NCBI GenBank assembly: GCA_035940775.1
Contig: DASZEN010000003.1
Coordinates: 248,001 to 312,000, forward strand
Length of the DNA stretch: 64,000 nucleotides
Direction: 5' to 3'
Origin: DASQYE01 sp035940775
Lineage (GTDB): Bacteria > Acidobacteriota > Blastocatellia > Pyrinomonadales > Pyrinomonadaceae
Positions 38,240 to 45,975 of the stretch are shown piece after piece (position 1 is the stretch's first letter; the number at the start of each line of letters is the position of its first letter). The notes under the pieces were generated by a model. That model had not been told where the DNA came from and ran no database searches. It saw nothing but the letters and a program-made list of their open reading frames with translations. The position numbers and the translations under genes are program-made.

Positions 38240-38692
38240 CTAAAGTTGAAGGTGCGAGCGATTCCCTATGCCGTACATGATGAGAAAACAGAAGGGGACG
38301 CGGGCGTGAGGCTGTTGTCTTTGCATGAAGACGCGGGCGCGATAGGCTATCGGGGGATGGCCCACATATTTATGAAAGAGGCTGCTGAATGAGCCGAGGC
38401 TTTGAAAGCCGACCTCGAAGCAGACATCCGTGACGGTCAGGCGGCTCGAACGAAGCAACTCCTTGGCGCGCTCGATCCGCCTGCGCGTCAGGTATTGATG
38501 CGGCGTCTGTTGAAAAGCCCGTCTGAATAAGCGTATGAAATGGTAGCGCGAGAAACATGCCTGGCGCGCAATCTGATCCAGATCGAGCGGCAGCTCATAA
38601 CAGTCGTCCATGAAATCACGCGCGCGACATAATCTGCGGTACACATCCGGCACGAGGCTGCGATCACCGCCCGGGTCAGAAGCTTCAATCAT
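38240..38692 (-). CDS. AraC-family regulator (DNA-binding domain only)
   Basis: 150 residues from the ATG at 38692, with GGAGG 10 nt upstream. Two helix-turn-helix motifs: LDQIARQACFSRYHFIRLFRRAF and VTDVCFEVGFQSLGSFSSLFHKYVG. There is no sensor domain; the protein is a MarA/SoxS-like short form with a 40-residue N-terminal extension. It probably controls the VOC gene behind it. Confidence 0.88.
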   Translation of the reverse strand: MIEASDPGGDRSLVPDVYRRLCRARDFMDDCYELPLDLDQIARQACFSRYHFIRLFRRAFQQTPHQYLTRRRIERAKELLRSSRLTVTDVCFEVGFQSLGSFSSLFHKYVGHPPIAYRARVFMQRQQPHARVPFCFLIMYGIGNRSHLQL

Positions 38693-38872
38693 CACACACG
38701 CTCCTCCGTAATCAGTCACACGGATCACACCATCGTTTTTAAGGCCAAGATACCATAGGGCGTTGAGAAATATATCATCGCGCTTCGGCCTTTCGGTATT
38801 CGCTTGATAATGCGAGCGCACGGTCTTACTATCTTTCCTTCAAGCTTCAAAAAGGGCCACCACACTCGTCCG

Positions 38873-39871
38873 ATGAGCAGCACACGGGACAATACGGAGC
38901 AGCAGCAGCAGCAGCAGAAGCGCGCGGCCTCTCTCTCACGAAGGATCAGGGAGCGAGCGTACGCGGAAGGTTTCCATAAGGTGGGCATCGTTCGCGCGGA
39001 GGCGCTCGAGGGCGAGGGCGAGCGCCTTCGCGAGTGGCTTGAGCGTGGTTTTCAGGGTCGAATGCAGTGGATGGCGCGCGCTCCGGAGCAACGTGCCGAC
39101 CCGCGATTATTGTTTCCGCAGGCGCGCTCCTGCGTGGCGGTCGCGCTCAACTACTACACACCGCACGAGTACGAGAACGAGGCGGCGAAGGGAAAGATTT
39201 CGCGCTACGCCTGGGGCGATGACTATCACGAGGTGGTCGGGGGCAAGCTGAAATCCCTGCTGGCGTGGATCAGGGAGCAATGGCCCGAAGCCGAAGGAAA
39301 GACGTGCGTCGATATTCAACCGATGATGGACAAGGCCTGGGCCGTGCGGGCCGGGCTCGGTTGGATAGGCAAACATACGAACCTGATTACGCGCGAATAC
39401 GGCTCATGGGTCTTCCTGGGCGAACTGCTGCTCAACCTTGAGCTTGAGTACGACACGGCGCGAGTCGAAGATCACTGCGGAAGCTGTACGCTCTGCCTCG
39501 ACGCCTGCCCGACGAATGCGATCACGGAGCCTTACGTGGTCGACTCGAACAAGTGTATCTCGTACGCGACCATCGAGCTGCGCGAGAGCGCGCTTCCCGA
39601 AGAGGTGGCCGGAAATCTGGGCGGCTGGCTTTACGGCTGTGACGCGTGCCAGGACGTTTGTCCCTGGAATCGATTCGAGCAGCCGACCACCGAAGCGCGC
39701 TTTGAGCCGAGGGCGGGCAACGTCTCCATAGAGCTTTCGGAGATTCTGGCGCTCACGCCCGAAACCTACAGCGAGCGCTTTCGCCGCAGCCCCGTCAAGC
39801 GCGCCAAGCTCGCCGGGCTTCAACGCAACGCGCGCGCTCTACTGCTGACGCTCGCCGAGGAAGAAAGATGA
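38873..39871 (+). CDS. queG: Epoxyqueuosine reductase
   Basis: 332 residues from the ATG at 38873. Two [4Fe-4S] sites: CGSCTLCLDACPTNAI with CISY, and CDACQDVCPWNRF. The cobalamin-binding front half is present (GFHKVGIVRAEAL, PQARSCVAVALNYY, GWIGKHTNLI). QueG reduces epoxyqueuosine in tRNA to queuosine. The N-terminus has six Gln codons from a CAG tract (38900-38917) before the conserved start. The stop overlaps the next gene by ATGA. Confidence 0.95.
   Translation: MSSTRDNTEQQQQQQKRAASLSRRIRERAYAEGFHKVGIVRAEALEGEGERLREWLERGFQGRMQWMARAPEQRADPRLLFPQARSCVAVALNYYTPHEYENEAAKGKISRYAWGDDYHEVVGGKLKSLLAWIREQWPEAEGKTCVDIQPMMDKAWAVRAGLGWIGKHTNLITREYGSWVFLGELLLNLELEYDTARVEDHCGSCTLCLDACPTNAITEPYVVDSNKCISYATIELRESALPEEVAGNLGGWLYGCDACQDVCPWNRFEQPTTEARFEPRAGNVSIELSEILALTPETYSERFRRSPVKRAKLAGLQRNARALLLTLAEEER
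38900..38917 (+). repeat. CAG triplet tract in queG
   Basis: Six perfect CAG codons giving Gln6 in the N-terminal extension, outside the conserved QueG fold. Confidence 0.9.
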
Positions 39872-41580
39872 AACTCGTCAACTGCTTCTTGACCGCCTGC
39901 CTGCTCTTAGGGTTAGCTTCGCGTATGACCGAAGCACAAACAGGGGCCGCGCCTGCCGCTCTGCGCCGTATGGCGGAGGACTATTACCACTGGCGCGACG
40001 AGAATTATCCGGTCGACAGCAGCTACGAGGGCTTGCACACGTGGGACAACAGGCTGGCGGACTACGGGGAAGCGGCTATAGATGCGCGCCGACGACACGT
40101 CAGGGAACTGTTGGCCCGGGTGCAGGCGATGCCGACCGACGGCTGGGCCAAAGACGACCGCATCGACTGGGTGCTGTTTCGCGCCCAACTGGAACGCGTC
40201 GCCTTTTTCGACCGCGTCATGAACTTCGTAGAGACAGACCCGCAACTCTACGTCAACGAATCGAGCAACGCCATCTTCACGCTGCTCAAAAAAGATTACG
40301 ACACGCCGCGCAACCGCGCTCTGTCGGCCACCGCGCGACTGAAACTGATGCCCGCACTGATGGAGCAGGGCAAGCGGAATCTGAAAAAGCCCGTCCGGCT
40401 CTACGCGCAACTGGCGATAGATTCGGCGCGCTCCATAGACAGTCTTTTCAAGGACAGCCTGATGACGCTGGCCGTAGACCTCACGCCAGCCGAAAGGGAG
40501 GAACTGGTTCGCGCGCGAGACGCGGCGCTCGTCTCCATTCATGGATTCGCGGACTGGCTCGAAAGCCGTCTTCCGGGCATGGTCAGTTTCGCGCCGATGG
40601 GCGAGGAGAACTACAACTATCTCTTGAAGCATGTGTATCTGCTCCCGCTTGATGCCAAACAGGTAGCGATGCTGGGCGAGTCTGAACTGGCGCGTTACCG
40701 CGCCCTCGAATCGCTGCTTCCAGACCCAACGCTCGCCAACCCCGATCCGTCGCGAAGCAAGAGCATCCCGGCAGACCAGGAGGCTTTTCTAAAGGCTTAC
40801 GAGCGACGGCAGGAGGAGATGATAAATTTCCTCAAGTCAAAAAATCTGGTCACGCTGCCCTCCTATCTTGGCCCGTTCTATATCCGTCAGCTTCCCGACG
40901 CCTTCAAGCCGACCTCGCCCGGAGGATTCATGAACCCGCCGGGACTCTACGACAAAGACCCGAGCGGCTTTTACTTCATCCCGACCTATAGCCCGAAGAG
41001 CAGTAATTTTTATATCCGCGCCGCCATCGAAGACCCGCGCCCGATCCTCGGCCACGAGGGGATTCCCGGCCACTTCCTTCAAATCTCAATCGCCAACCGT
41101 CTCAAGGACGAGATTCGCCGCCAGCAGAACGACGGCGTCTTTCAGGAAGGCTGGGCGCTCTACACCGAAGAGATGCTGATGCGGACGGGCCTCTACGCGG
41201 AGAACTCTGCGGCGCAGGGACAGGTCTTGCGCCTTTCGCGCTATCGCGCCGCGCGCATCGGCGTCGATGTCAACCTGCACACGGGCCGTTGGACGTTCGA
41301 GCAGGCGGTCAAGTACTTCATGGAGGCGGGCGGGCTTGACCGAGAGGCCGCCGAGGGAGAGGCTGCGGGCGCGGCCTCGTCTCCGTCGCAGAAGATTCAC
41401 TACATGACAGGCAAGTGGCAGATCATGCGCCTGCTCGGTCGCTATCGAGATCGACAGGGCGCGAATTTTCGGCTCGGAGCCTTTCACGACGACCTTATCA
41501 AGCAGGGCAGCCTGCCGCTGTCCGTCGTCGAATGGATTCTGCTCGATGATCCTTCCACCCTCGAAGGTGTCCTTCGCTGA
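39868..41580 (+). CDS. DUF885 family protein, putative metallopeptidase
   Basis: 570 residues, translationally coupled to queG (ATGA overlap). A signal peptide (1-24) is present. The family's zinc-peptidase-like motif appears as GHEGIPGHFLQI with the second Glu in FQEGWALYTEEM, and the tail has SQKIHYMTGKWQIMRLL. DUF885 proteins are thought to be exported peptidases; substrates unknown. Coupling to queG seems incidental. Confidence 0.88.
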   Translation: MKLVNCFLTACLLLGLASRMTEAQTGAAPAALRRMAEDYYHWRDENYPVDSSYEGLHTWDNRLADYGEAAIDARRRHVRELLARVQAMPTDGWAKDDRIDWVLFRAQLERVAFFDRVMNFVETDPQLYVNESSNAIFTLLKKDYDTPRNRALSATARLKLMPALMEQGKRNLKKPVRLYAQLAIDSARSIDSLFKDSLMTLAVDLTPAEREELVRARDAALVSIHGFADWLESRLPGMVSFAPMGEENYNYLLKHVYLLPLDAKQVAMLGESELARYRALESLLPDPTLANPDPSRSKSIPADQEAFLKAYERRQEEMINFLKSKNLVTLPSYLGPFYIRQLPDAFKPTSPGGFMNPPGLYDKDPSGFYFIPTYSPKSSNFYIRAAIEDPRPILGHEGIPGHFLQISIANRLKDEIRRQQNDGVFQEGWALYTEEMLMRTGLYAENSAAQGQVLRLSRYRAARIGVDVNLHTGRWTFEQAVKYFMEAGGLDREAAEGEAAGAASSPSQKIHYMTGKWQIMRLLGRYRDRQGANFRLGAFHDDLIKQGSLPLSVVEWILLDDPSTLEGVLR

Positions 41581-41599
41581 TAAGGAGCGCCCTCGTTTG

Positions 41600-42211
41600 A
41601 TGATAAGCAAAACGGTTCTACTGTTAGCCGTGCTCTTGACGGCCTGCGGCACTCTGATCGCGCAGACGAGCGATGAAAGGCCCGGCTCTTCGTCCCTTGA
41701 AAACGGCGCGCCCGGCACGTTGGCCCACAACCAGACCGGAGCGAAGCGGGCGCGCGCCGTTTCGCTCTGTGCCCGCGACGAGGAGACAATCTGGAGCTGC
41801 GAGATCGACGGCAGCAGCAGTAGAAAGATAGCTTCAATTTGCGGCTCAAAGCAGTTGGACGAGCGGCGCGGCTACGTACAGTACCGCTTCGGACGACCCC
41901 GTAACGTCGAGCTGGAATACCCGCAGGGGCGAGCGAACACGCAATCGGCATTCACCTACAAACGCTACACACGCCCGCTCGTCACAAACCTCGCCATCAA
42001 GTTCACGGTCGGCGGCTACACTTACAAGATCTATGACGAGAGCAACGACGAAGAGAGACCGGGAAGGCGCGCGGCCCGTATCTCAGTCCTGCCGCCCGGC
42101 GAGGGCTCGAAGCCGCTCGACCTCAACTGCCGCAAGCCCATCGCGGGCACGCTGATGAGTCTGGAAGACGTTGTGACCAGAAGCGCCAGCGATGACCTGA
42201 CGGAGCCTTAG
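41600..42211 (+). CDS. Putative lipoprotein, unknown function
   Basis: 203 residues from the ATG at 41600 (AAGGAG upstream, 19 bases after the DUF885 stop). A signal sequence ends in a lipobox LTAC near residue 16, followed by the segment ARAVSLCARDEETIWSCEIDG, which is Cys-paired, and further Cys at IASICGSK and LNCRKPI. Four mature cysteines suggest two disulfides. A small AGC tract (41813-41821) inserts Ser-Ser-Ser. No family recognised. Confidence 0.65.
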   Translation: MISKTVLLLAVLLTACGTLIAQTSDERPGSSSLENGAPGTLAHNQTGAKRARAVSLCARDEETIWSCEIDGSSSRKIASICGSKQLDERRGYVQYRFGRPRNVELEYPQGRANTQSAFTYKRYTRPLVTNLAIKFTVGGYTYKIYDESNDEERPGRRAARISVLPPGEGSKPLDLNCRKPIAGTLMSLEDVVTRSASDDLTEP

Positions 42212-42323
42212 AGTTGGTCTGGGGGAAACGCTCGCGGGTGAACCGAGCAGAGAGGGCGGCCCGCCGGGCCGCGCGCACTCTCTCTGGCGCGGGCCAACAC
42301 TTCCACAAGAACATCACTGTCCT

Positions 42324-42357
42324 GAAGGGGCCGCACGACGAGTGATGCGGCCCCTTC
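42324..42357. terminator. Bidirectional terminator between convergent genes
   Basis: Perfect 12-bp stem GAAGGGGCCGCA with complement, 10-nt loop, between the lipoprotein gene (plus) and the ankyrin-repeat gene (minus). Confidence 0.75.
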
Positions 42358-42493
42358 TGAATTGAGCTTCGTCGTGTGAGACGTGTTTGAAAAATAGTCC
42401 GGCTCCTCGTCCTTCGCCGGAAAATGGCTCGGCCACGCGCGCCCGTCCATTGCGCGCGCTCGCTCTGAAAGAGAGAGCAAAGGCCAAAGCCGT

Positions 42494-43795
42494 CTATTTC
42501 GAGGCGTTATAAGCCTCCAACAGCTCGACGACCTCCTTATGCTCATTGCCTTCGGCCAGCGTGAGGGCCGTTTTACCGTCGCTATTTCTGACGTTGAGGT
42601 TAGCGCCGGATTCTATGAGCAGACTGACGCTATCCTTATTTCCGGTTTCGGCTGCCTTCATCAGCACCGTCTCGCCCGATTTATTCTTCGCGTTGATTTT
42701 CGCGCCCGCGTTGAGCAGCGCTCGCAAGACCTCCGTGTTGCTGTACCTCGCCGCCAGGATCAACGCCGTATTGCCGTCCTCATCCCTGAGATTGATTTTC
42801 GCGCCGGAGCTGACCAAGTCCCATACCAGCTCCTCGGTCGCCTCATCGTCGAGCATCATCAGCGCTGTCTGCCTGCGACTGTTCCTCGCGTTGATCTCGG
42901 CCCCGGCGTCGAGTAGGGCGCGCACCATTTCACGATTGCCGTACATAACGGCCTCGTCCAAAGCTGTCGCGTCCAGGTTCTTATCTCTTCTGTTAACGTC
43001 AGAGCCAGCGGCGATAAGCTCCTTGACACCCGGCAGATTGTTTTCGGAGGCGGCTATCACCAGCGGGTACTCGCCCGAGACGGCCATCACTCCGCCGAGC
43101 ACCACGGTCTCCATATTCATCCCGACCATCACATCCAGACCGTGCTCCGCGCCCGGCCCGAGGGCGATCCCATGCGTTTCGCTCCTTTCAAAACCTACTA
43201 CCTCGACCTTGAGGGTATAGCTTCCGGCTCCCAAATACTGAAACAGGTATCGGCCCTCGTCGTTTGAGGTCACGCGTTGCTCCTGCCCTGTGCTTTCGTT
43301 GACGAGCGTAACGAACGCTCCGGGTATGACCGCTCCATTAGGGTCTAAGACTGTTCCGGCAAAGGAGCCATTCATCAGGTCTGGGGCGGCAGGCAACGGG
43401 CTCTCCTGTCCCTCTATTATCTGCTGGCTGCTGGCAACGGGCTGTTCGGCGACCGGGCGCGTTTGCGCGGCAACGCTCGAACAAAGACTTATGGCGGCGG
43501 TAAAGACCCCCGTGGCCAGCCGCGACGCGCGCCGCTTGAGCTGGTAGAGCTGATTGTCCGGGCCGACGGTCTGAATCCGTCCTCCGGGCTCTCGATAGTA
43601 TCTGACGCATAAACGGCCCTTCGAGCGCGCGACCAGCTCAAGCGCCTGCTTCCTTGTCATCTCCGAGAGATTGTTGACGTGCTTGCTACAGTGCTGGCAG
43701 AAACGCACCCGCTCATTGCCGACCATGGAATCCCAGTCGGCCGAACACGGAGAAGGAATACTGATGTGGTCGAGTATGGTGGCAGGGTTGGACAT
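42494..43795 (-). CDS. Zinc-finger-like, TM, carboxypeptidase-regulatory and ankyrin-repeat fusion
   Basis: 433 residues, GGAG 7 nt before the ATG. Order: an N-terminal cysteine domain (about 15-80; VRFCQHCSKHVNNLSEMTRKQA and a later Cys at GRLCVRYYREPGG), a hydrophobic segment near 93-110, a carboxypeptidase-regulatory sandwich (about 142-215; FAGTVLDPNGAVIPGAFVTL, with EGRYLFQYLGAG), and five ankyrin repeats (about 245-430; DATALDEAVMYGNREMVRAL, NTALILAARYSNTEVLRALL, ETVLMKAAETGN). The Cys domain is a known N-terminal module of signal-transducing membrane proteins in Bacteroidota and Acidobacteriota. The ankyrin part should lie outside the cytoplasm if the helix spans once; topology unproven. 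Confidence 0.8.
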   Translation of the reverse strand: MSNPATILDHISIPSPCSADWDSMVGNERVRFCQHCSKHVNNLSEMTRKQALELVARSKGRLCVRYYREPGGRIQTVGPDNQLYQLKRRASRLATGVFTAAISLCSSVAAQTRPVAEQPVASSQQIIEGQESPLPAAPDLMNGSFAGTVLDPNGAVIPGAFVTLVNESTGQEQRVTSNDEGRYLFQYLGAGSYTLKVEVVGFERSETHGIALGPGAEHGLDVMVGMNMETVVLGGVMAVSGEYPLVIAASENNLPGVKELIAAGSDVNRRDKNLDATALDEAVMYGNREMVRALLDAGAEINARNSRRQTALMMLDDEATEELVWDLVSSGAKINLRDEDGNTALILAARYSNTEVLRALLNAGAKINAKNKSGETVLMKAAETGNKDSVSLLIESGANLNVRNSDGKTALTLAEGNEHKEVVELLEAYNASK

Positions 43796-44089
43796 AGGCT
43801 ATCTCCTTTCAACAAAAAATGTTTGAGTGGAGAGCCTGGGGAGAAGCTCGCAGCAGTTGTGCTCGATCAAAACGCGAGGCAAATCGCGGGCCTTCGGAAA
43901 TGCCCTTGATTTTCGCACTCAGATGCGCGCATGTACCCGTCGCGTTGTTGTCGGAGGCGGATTTATCTATGAAATTTTGGATGGCCGCATGGAATGGGCC
44001 ATCCTGGGATAGGATTCTTCAGAATCTATGGCATAGATCAGGCCGGGCGCAGAGGGGCCGTCGCTCAATCGTGTCAGTTGCGTGTAAGC
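43796..44089. other. Divergent region with two hairpins
   Basis: About 290 bases between the ankyrin gene and moaA. Hairpins GGATGGCC/GGCCATCC (43979-44004) and GATTCT/AGAATC (44013-44026) lie upstream of the moaA promoter, so they are not part of a moaA leader. They could be operators or the end of an unseen transcript. Confidence 0.5.
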
Positions 44090-44118
44090 TTGGAACATAT
44101 CTCCGGGCGGCGTATGAT
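44090..44118 (+). promoter_or_regulatory. moaA promoter
   Basis: TTGGAA, 17-bp spacer, TATGAT. Predicted start near 44125, 47 nt before the chosen moaA ATG. Confidence 0.6.
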
Positions 44119-44171
44119 TATCCTTGAAATTCGGGATGCTCGACGGTGTGGCACGTCGCGTTAAGGAAGGT

Positions 44172-45176
44172 ATGGAAGTGGCTGGTTTGCTCAAAGATTC
44201 CTATGGCCGGGCGATTCGCGATCTGCGCGTCTCTTTGACGGATCGCTGCAATTTTCGGTGCTTTTACTGTTTGCCGCACGGCGAGCCGCCCATCGCGCCC
44301 AAAGAGCAGATGCTCTCCTACGAAGAGATCGAATATGTCTGCGAGATCTTCGTCGCGCTCGGCATCGAAAAGATTCGCCTGACGGGCGGCGAGCCCATGA
44401 TGCGCCGCGATATCGAGACCATCATAGGCAAGCTCTCGGCCTTCAAGCCCCGGCTGCAAGACCTGGCGCTGACAACCAACGGCTACTTTCTGCCGGATCG
44501 CGCCGCCCGGTTGAAAGAGGCGGGCCTCGACCGCGTGACCGTAAGCATTGATAGCCTGAAGCGCGATACGTTCCGGCAGATGACCGGCGTCGATGTGCTC
44601 GACCGCGTGCTCGAAGGCATCGAAGCGGCGAAGGGAGCGGGCCTGACGCCCATCAAGATCAATTCGGTCGTCGTGCGCGGCCATAATGAAGATGAGGTCG
44701 CAGATTTCGCCGCCTTTGCGCGCGAGCACGACATCAGCATGCGCTTCATAGAGTTTATGCCGCTCGATTCCGGCCACGACTGGTCGCGCGCCGACGTAGT
44801 CTCGGGCCGGGAGATTTACGAGCGCATCAACGCGCGCTTTCCCCTCACCCCGCTCACGGTGCGACGCGGTTCCGAGACATCTTCGCGTTATCGCTTTGCG
44901 GACGGCGCACCCGGCGAGATAGGCATCATCGCGCCCGTCACCGAACCATTCTGCGGCGCCTGCTCGCGCATACGCCTGACCGCCGACGGGCAGATCAGAA
45001 CCTGCCTCTTCTCGACCGTCGAACACTCCTTGCGCGATGTCGTCCGCAGTAATGCTTCGCGCGCAGAGATCATCGAATTTATCGAGAGCGTCGTGATGAA
45101 GAAAGAGCCGCGCCACTTCATCAACGACCCGGGCTTTCGCCAGCCCGAGCGGACGATGAGCTTCATCGGCGGTTAA
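44172..45176 (+). CDS. moaA: GTP 3',8-cyclase
   Basis: 334 residues from the ATG at 44172 (AAGGAAGG upstream; ATG 44136 is possible but has a weaker site). Radical SAM CX3CX2C is at Cys26, Cys30, Cys33 (DRCNFRCFYC) and the second cluster set is at the C-terminal end (FCGACSRIRLTADGQIRTCLF). LTGGEPMMRRD binds SAM. MoaA with MoaC makes cyclic pyranopterin monophosphate for molybdenum cofactor. The usual C-terminal GG is present (FIGG). No other moa genes in the window. Confidence 0.96.
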   Translation: MEVAGLLKDSYGRAIRDLRVSLTDRCNFRCFYCLPHGEPPIAPKEQMLSYEEIEYVCEIFVALGIEKIRLTGGEPMMRRDIETIIGKLSAFKPRLQDLALTTNGYFLPDRAARLKEAGLDRVTVSIDSLKRDTFRQMTGVDVLDRVLEGIEAAKGAGLTPIKINSVVVRGHNEDEVADFAAFAREHDISMRFIEFMPLDSGHDWSRADVVSGREIYERINARFPLTPLTVRRGSETSSRYRFADGAPGEIGIIAPVTEPFCGACSRIRLTADGQIRTCLFSTVEHSLRDVVRSNASRAEIIEFIESVVMKKEPRHFINDPGFRQPERTMSFIGG

Positions 45177-45195
45177 GTCAATCTTCCGGAAAATT

Positions 45196-45744
45196 ATGAG
45201 CACAAAGACCGAAGCCACAATTGAAGACCTCTACAAAGTCGAAGGCAAGGCGGAGTTTGTTGACGGAGAAATCGCGCAAATGTCACCCACCGGAGGTTTG
45301 CCGAATTACGCTGCGAGAGAAATCACCCTTTCTTTACGCGAGTATGAGAAACGCACGAACAGAGGCTATGCGGTCGCGGATAATGCCGCTTTTATAGTTG
45401 ATCTGCCTCGTCGTAGGTCATTCAGTCCCGATGCAGCCTTTTATGTTGGCGATATCACAATGAGATTTTTTGAGGGCGCGCCTGTTTTCGCTGTCGAAGT
45501 AAGAAGCGAAGGCGATTATGGGCCAAATGCGGAAAAGAGAATGACTCAAAAGCGCGCCGACTACTTCTCGGCTGGAACGCAGGTCGTCTGGGATGTTGAT
45601 TTGTTGAGCGATGACGTGGTGCGTGTTTATCGCGCAGGCGATCCTAACAATCCGAAGATTTACCGGCGCGGCGACACAGCCGACGCGGAACCGGCCGTGC
45701 CCGGCTGGGCCATGCCGGTTGATGAGCTGTTTGTTAAAGAGTAA
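45196..45744 (+). CDS. Uma2-family (DUF820) putative endonuclease
   Basis: 182 residues. PD-(D/E)XK-like elements of the Uma2 group: EFVDGEIAQM, SFSPDAAFYVG, VEVRSEGDYG, then QKRADYFSAGTQVVWDVD. Uma2 proteins are abundant in cyanobacteria and Acidobacteria and have unknown biological roles; no nuclease target is established. It lies 19 bases after moaA and probably rides on its transcript. Base composition is visibly less GC-rich than the neighbours, which may mean recent arrival. Confidence 0.85.
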   Translation: MSTKTEATIEDLYKVEGKAEFVDGEIAQMSPTGGLPNYAAREITLSLREYEKRTNRGYAVADNAAFIVDLPRRRSFSPDAAFYVGDITMRFFEGAPVFAVEVRSEGDYGPNAEKRMTQKRADYFSAGTQVVWDVDLLSDDVVRVYRAGDPNNPKIYRRGDTADAEPAVPGWAMPVDELFVKE

Positions 45745-45782
45745 GCGATACTCTTGAGCTTGTTGAGAATTGAAAAAGTTTT

Positions 45783-45880
45783 CGGGGGAGCATCGGGCCA
45801 AAGGAGCGCCCGGAGCTGAGAGTCACAAACGCGTGAGACCCCTTGAACCTGATACGGTTAGCACCGTCGAAGGGAGAAAC
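45783..45880 (+). promoter_or_regulatory. TPP riboswitch (THI element)
   Basis: Conserved pieces in order: GGGGGAGC, GCTGAGAGT, GAGACCCCTTGAACCTGAT, GTTAGCACCGTCGAAGGGA. This is the thiamine-pyrophosphate aptamer. A terminator hairpin and T-run follow directly, then thiC, so TPP binding should end transcription before thiC. Confidence 0.96.
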
Positions 45881-45888
45881 AACAGGCG

Positions 45889-45935
45889 AAGACCGTTCCA
45901 TTCCTTCATCAGTGTGGAGCGGTCTTTCCCTTTTT
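45889..45935 (+). terminator. Intrinsic terminator of the TPP riboswitch
   Basis: AAGACCGTTCCA pairs with TGGAGCGGTCTT (12 bp with one GU) followed by TTCCCTTTTT, only 9 bases after the aptamer end. The spacing fits ligand-controlled termination. Confidence 0.85.
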
Positions 45936-45975
45936 CGGGCCGCCGAGTCGCGGCCAGAAAGCTTTCGGTTGAGTT

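Noticed and set aside
43796..44171. Molybdenum cofactor riboswitch ahead of moaA
   Set aside because: The structured elements lie upstream of the likely promoter and conserved Moco motif sequence was not seen.
44118..45218. A 366-codon minus-strand frame covering moaA
   Set aside because: Antisense shadow; moaA has all catalytic motifs and a promoter.
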